DNA from: DASXMT01 sp036521415
GTDB lineage: Bacteria > Actinomycetota > Acidimicrobiia > Acidimicrobiales > RAAP-2
Reading direction: 5' to 3'
Length of the DNA: 23,331 nt
Assembly (NCBI GenBank): GCA_036521415.1
Contig: DATDHU010000113.1
Location: forward strand, 1-23,331
Part shown: piece by piece, positions 21,087 to 23,331 of the stretch
Position numbering within the stretch: the stretch's first letter is position 1
Layout: each line of letters begins with the position of its first letter
Position numbers and translations under genes: made by a program
The notes under the pieces: model-generated
Told to the model about the DNA's origin: nothing
What the model saw: only the letters and a program-made list of their open reading frames with translations
Database searches by the model: none

Positions 21087-21320
21087 GTGTTGTTGACCGC
21101 AGTGATCGTCGTGGTCCAGGTCTTGGCCTGTCTGGCCCTGATCTTCCTCATCTTGATGCACAGCGGTAAGGGCGGCGGGCTCTCGGACATGTTCGGGGGC
21201 TCGGTCGGGTCAGCCGCGGCGGGCTCCACCGTGGTCGAACGGAACCTCGACCGGATCACCATCACCGTTGCCGTCATTTTCGCCTTCACCAACCTGACCC
21301 TGATCCTTCGCCTGCAGTGA
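21087..21320 (+). CDS. secG: Preprotein translocase subunit SecG
   Basis: SecG is the small accessory subunit of the SecYEG protein-export channel in the cytoplasmic membrane. The 77-residue product has two hydrophobic helices (VIVVVQVLACLALIFLILM and TITVAVIFAFTNLTLILRL). A conserved Gly-rich cytoplasmic loop, HSGKGGGLSDMFGGS, lies between them, as typical of the family. The frame extends upstream to 21018, inside tpiA. The GTG at 21087 is preferred because of the strong ribosome-binding site and because it gives the usual SecG length. Its stop overlaps the start of the solute-binding protein by four bases. Position after tpiA is the common actinobacterial arrangement. Confidence 0.94.
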   Translation: MLLTAVIVVVQVLACLALIFLILMHSGKGGGLSDMFGGSVGSAAAGSTVVERNLDRITITVAVIFAFTNLTLILRLQ

Positions 21321-23107
21321 CCCCTGACGGCGCCGAGCCTGTCGGTCGCCGGCATCCGATGACGACGTTGTGGGCCCGACATCGATCGCGGTGGACCCTG
21401 CCCCTGGTCATCATCGTGATCATCATCATCGTGGCGGCGGTGGACCACATCGCGGCCAAGCGGATCGCCCAGGTCGAGCTGCCAACCCCATCGAGCTTGG
21501 TATCGACGCACGGGGGATCGGCAACCGTGGACCTCGACCAGCACATGGCCGGGTTCAACCCGAACACCTCGGCCGGGGCGGCGTCGGCAACGCCCACGGT
21601 GATGGCGTCGGTCCTCCCCAGCGCCTACATCATCAATCCGCAGCACCTGGCCGTGCCCAATGCCGCCCTGCTCCAGAGCGTCGAGGTGATCAAGCCCGCC
21701 CCCCTCACCATCTCCTATGTGATCAATCCCAAGGCGGTGTGGTCGGACGGCACGCCGGTGACCGCCGAGGATTTCATCTATGCCTGGGAGTCGCAACGGG
21801 GCGTGGGTGTCGACATCGACGGGAAGCCCTTCGACGTTGCCTCCACGCTCGGATACCGCGACATCGACTCGGTGACGCCGAGTGCCGACGGGAAAACGGT
21901 GACGGTCCTGTTCGGAACGCCGTTCACCGACTGGCGGGTGCTGTTCTCGAACATGGTACCGGCCCACATCGCCGAGGAGGTGGGCTGGAACAGCGGCTTC
22001 CAGACCTTCAATCCCGCCCGGGACCTATCGGCCGGACCCATGACCATCCAGTCGGTGTCCCCGGACGGGACGGTGGTCTTGGTCCCGAACGACAAGTGGT
22101 GGGGTCCCAAGCCCAAACTGTCCCGGGTCGTGGTCAGGCAGAACCAGAGCTCGGCATCGTGGATCGGCTCTTTGTCCCACAGCAATGGAAGCGTCAGCGA
22201 ACCGACCGGCTTCGACCTGGCCGATCTCAATCGGGTCACGTCGCTGCCCAACGTGCAGAGCCAGGTCGGGAGCTCGATGACCTTTTTGCAGCTCGAGTTC
22301 AACGTGAGAAGCACGATCGCCGGGACAGTTGCGGTCCGCCAGGCGATCGCCCACGCCCTGGACCGGTCGAAGCTCCTGACAGACGCCTTCGGCTCGATCC
22401 AGGCAGCGCCGGCGATCGATAATGACCACCTGGCCGTGAACACGCAACCTCAGTACGCCGCGTCCACGGCAGCAGGACCCTACGCCAGCGTGGATACGGC
22501 CCAAACGGCCAGGCTCCTGGCCACGGCCGGCTACACCCGGTTCGTGTTCGGGTCGTACGAGGACGTCTCGGGCCGACCGCTACAGCTCAGGATGGCCGTG
22601 GAGGCGGGAGATCCGTGGATCGCCGGAGTGGCCACGTTGATCGCGGCGCAGCTCGATGCGGCCGGGATCGAGGTTGTCGTCGTTCCCGTGGACGGGGCCA
22701 AGGGCATGTCCGACGCCGCTCGGGCCGACAGCTACGACATGGCCCTGGTGTCCAGGACGGCGAGCACCTTCTTGACCAGCACCATGGCCTGGTACTCCAC
22801 CCAGCTGGGCCTTCCCGGATCCGGCGGCTCCGAGGACTGGAGCAACTTCAGTGACCCCACCGTCGACCAGCTCTTTCGCCAGGCCAGCGTCGAGCTCAAC
22901 CCGGTCAAGGGTGCGGCATACTACGGCCAGATCGATGACGAGTTGTGGAACGAGATGGTCGCCCTGCCGCTGTTCCAAGAACCTGCGTTCCTGGCGCATG
23001 GCGTCCAGATCGGCACCGTCCAGTACAACCCGTCGAGTACCGGCTTGCTCTGGAACGTGACCCAGTGGACCGCGTTGAAGCCGAAGCCGGCCAAATCGGG
23101 AAGCTAG
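21317..23107 (+). CDS. Family 5 extracellular solute-binding protein, membrane-anchored (LpqW-like)
   Basis: This 596-residue protein belongs to the peptide/nickel/oligosaccharide-type (family 5) solute-binding proteins; the segment AVWSDGTPVTAEDFIYAWES (140-159) is diagnostic. The family includes mycobacterial LpqW, which influences lipomannan and lipoarabinomannan synthesis rather than uptake. The AATPTVMASVLPSAYIINP-type region (about 90-108) recalls that actinobacterial branch, but this is a judgement by eye. A single hydrophobic helix (about 27-42, LVIIVIIIIVA) follows a basic N-terminus. No lipobox Cys follows it, so the protein is probably anchored by an uncleaved signal helix. No permease or ATPase gene is next to it. 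The GTG at 21317 overlaps the secG stop; the ATG at 21359 is an alternative start. Confidence 0.82.
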   Translation: MTPDGAEPVGRRHPMTTLWARHRSRWTLPLVIIVIIIIVAAVDHIAAKRIAQVELPTPSSLVSTHGGSATVDLDQHMAGFNPNTSAGAASATPTVMASVLPSAYIINPQHLAVPNAALLQSVEVIKPAPLTISYVINPKAVWSDGTPVTAEDFIYAWESQRGVGVDIDGKPFDVASTLGYRDIDSVTPSADGKTVTVLFGTPFTDWRVLFSNMVPAHIAEEVGWNSGFQTFNPARDLSAGPMTIQSVSPDGTVVLVPNDKWWGPKPKLSRVVVRQNQSSASWIGSLSHSNGSVSEPTGFDLADLNRVTSLPNVQSQVGSSMTFLQLEFNVRSTIAGTVAVRQAIAHALDRSKLLTDAFGSIQAAPAIDNDHLAVNTQPQYAASTAAGPYASVDTAQTARLLATAGYTRFVFGSYEDVSGRPLQLRMAVEAGDPWIAGVATLIAAQLDAAGIEVVVVPVDGAKGMSDAARADSYDMALVSRTASTFLTSTMAWYSTQLGLPGSGGSEDWSNFSDPTVDQLFRQASVELNPVKGAAYYGQIDDELWNEMVALPLFQEPAFLAHGVQIGTVQYNPSSTGLLWNVTQWTALKPKPAKSGS

Positions 23108-23281
23108 GGGACACGCTGCTTAAGCCAGACCTTGCGAGTCGAGATCAGACCGCCGCCGAGGTTGTCCGAGGACGTCCGGACCCGGCCATCCATCAGACCC
23201 TGCAGTCGGTGGGGGCTGCCGATCGAGCGCGGTGGCTGCGCTACCATGCCTGACGCCTGATGCACACATTCGGCACCACTC
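23108..23281. other. Intergenic region before tRNA-Leu, nothing recognised
   Basis: These 174 bases separate the solute-binding protein gene from the tRNA. I find no convincing gene, terminator or well-spaced promoter. TACCAT at 23242-23247 resembles a -10 element, but it would start transcription some 30 bases before the tRNA and no -35 is visible. Short palindromic GTCC/GGAC units near 23164-23181 are probably chance. Confidence 0.3.
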
Positions 23282-23331
23282 GTCGGAGTGGCGGAATAGG
23301 CAGACGCGCTAGCTTGAGGGGCTAGTGCCCG
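23282..23331 (+). tRNA. tRNA-Leu (anticodon GAG), 3' part cut off by window end
   Basis: The first 50 bases of a leucine tRNA are present. After a 7-base acceptor strand (GTCGGAG) come T8-G9 and the D-arm with TGGCGGAATAGGCAGACGC, typical of tRNA-Leu. The anticodon stem CTAGC/GCTAG encloses the loop TTGAGGG, giving anticodon GAG, which reads CUC and CUU. The class II variable arm begins (TGCCCG) at the window edge. The T-arm, the 3' acceptor strand and any CCA lie outside the window and cannot be checked. Confidence 0.93.

Noticed and set aside
21405..21440. ATC-rich triplet repeat near the start of the solute-binding protein gene
   Set aside because: It simply encodes the Ile/Val-rich membrane helix and is too short and imperfect to be a functional repeat.
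23282..23331. tRNA-Leu as an integration site for a mobile element
   Set aside because: Its 3' end, where attachment sites lie, is outside the window, and no integrase or direct repeat is seen inside it.

Overview
The window is GC-rich, densely coding bacterial chromosome. It has many GTG starts, four 4-base GTGA stop/start overlaps, and the actinobacterial gene neighbourhood uvrC-rapZ-yvcK-gap-pgk-tpiA-secG. These point to an actinomycete-type (Actinomycetota) genome. An Acidimicrobiia-like lineage is my best guess, but nothing in the window proves the class. No insertion sequence, phage gene, CRISPR array or sign of recent transfer was seen; this is mostly core chromosome.

Layout. (1) 1-7.2 kb, envelope glycan region: the end of an unidentified membrane protein (2-130), a GT4 glycosyltransferase (362-1573), a convergent 1552-residue AftD-like arabinofuranosyltransferase with two discoidin-like carbohydrate-binding domains (6251-1593), and a divergent SAM methyltransferase (6314-7165). 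(2) 7.2-12.9 kb: coaE, uvrB and uvrA. (3) 12.9-14.0 kb: nadA on the opposite strand, convergent with uvrA and divergent from uvrC. (4) 14.2-17.9 kb: uvrC-rapZ-yvcK, joined by GTGA overlaps. (5) 17.9-23.1 kb: gap-pgk-tpiA-secG followed by a membrane-anchored family 5 solute-binding protein. (6) The window ends inside a tRNA-Leu(GAG) gene.

How the genes fit together. UvrA, UvrB and UvrC, the complete damage recognition and incision machinery of nucleotide excision repair, lie within about 8.3 kb. RapZ and YvcK are a P-loop protein and a UDP-sugar-binding-type regulator that usually travel together. GAPDH, PGK and TPI form the triose part of glycolysis, and SecG is a translocon subunit. The AftD-like enzyme, the GT4 enzyme and possibly the solute-binding protein (which resembles the LpqW-type family) hint at an arabinose- or mannose-containing envelope glycan.

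Most noteworthy: whiA, which normally sits between yvcK and gap, is absent. In its place is a 106-base AT-rich leader with a perfect 8-bp inverted repeat. uvrB, uvrA and uvrC each have a -10-like hexamer 6-7 bases before the start codon, suggesting leaderless transcripts. An AftD-like enzyme is unexpected if the organism lies outside the mycolic-acid group. I did not find a clearly new multigene system; the glycan region is the nearest candidate.
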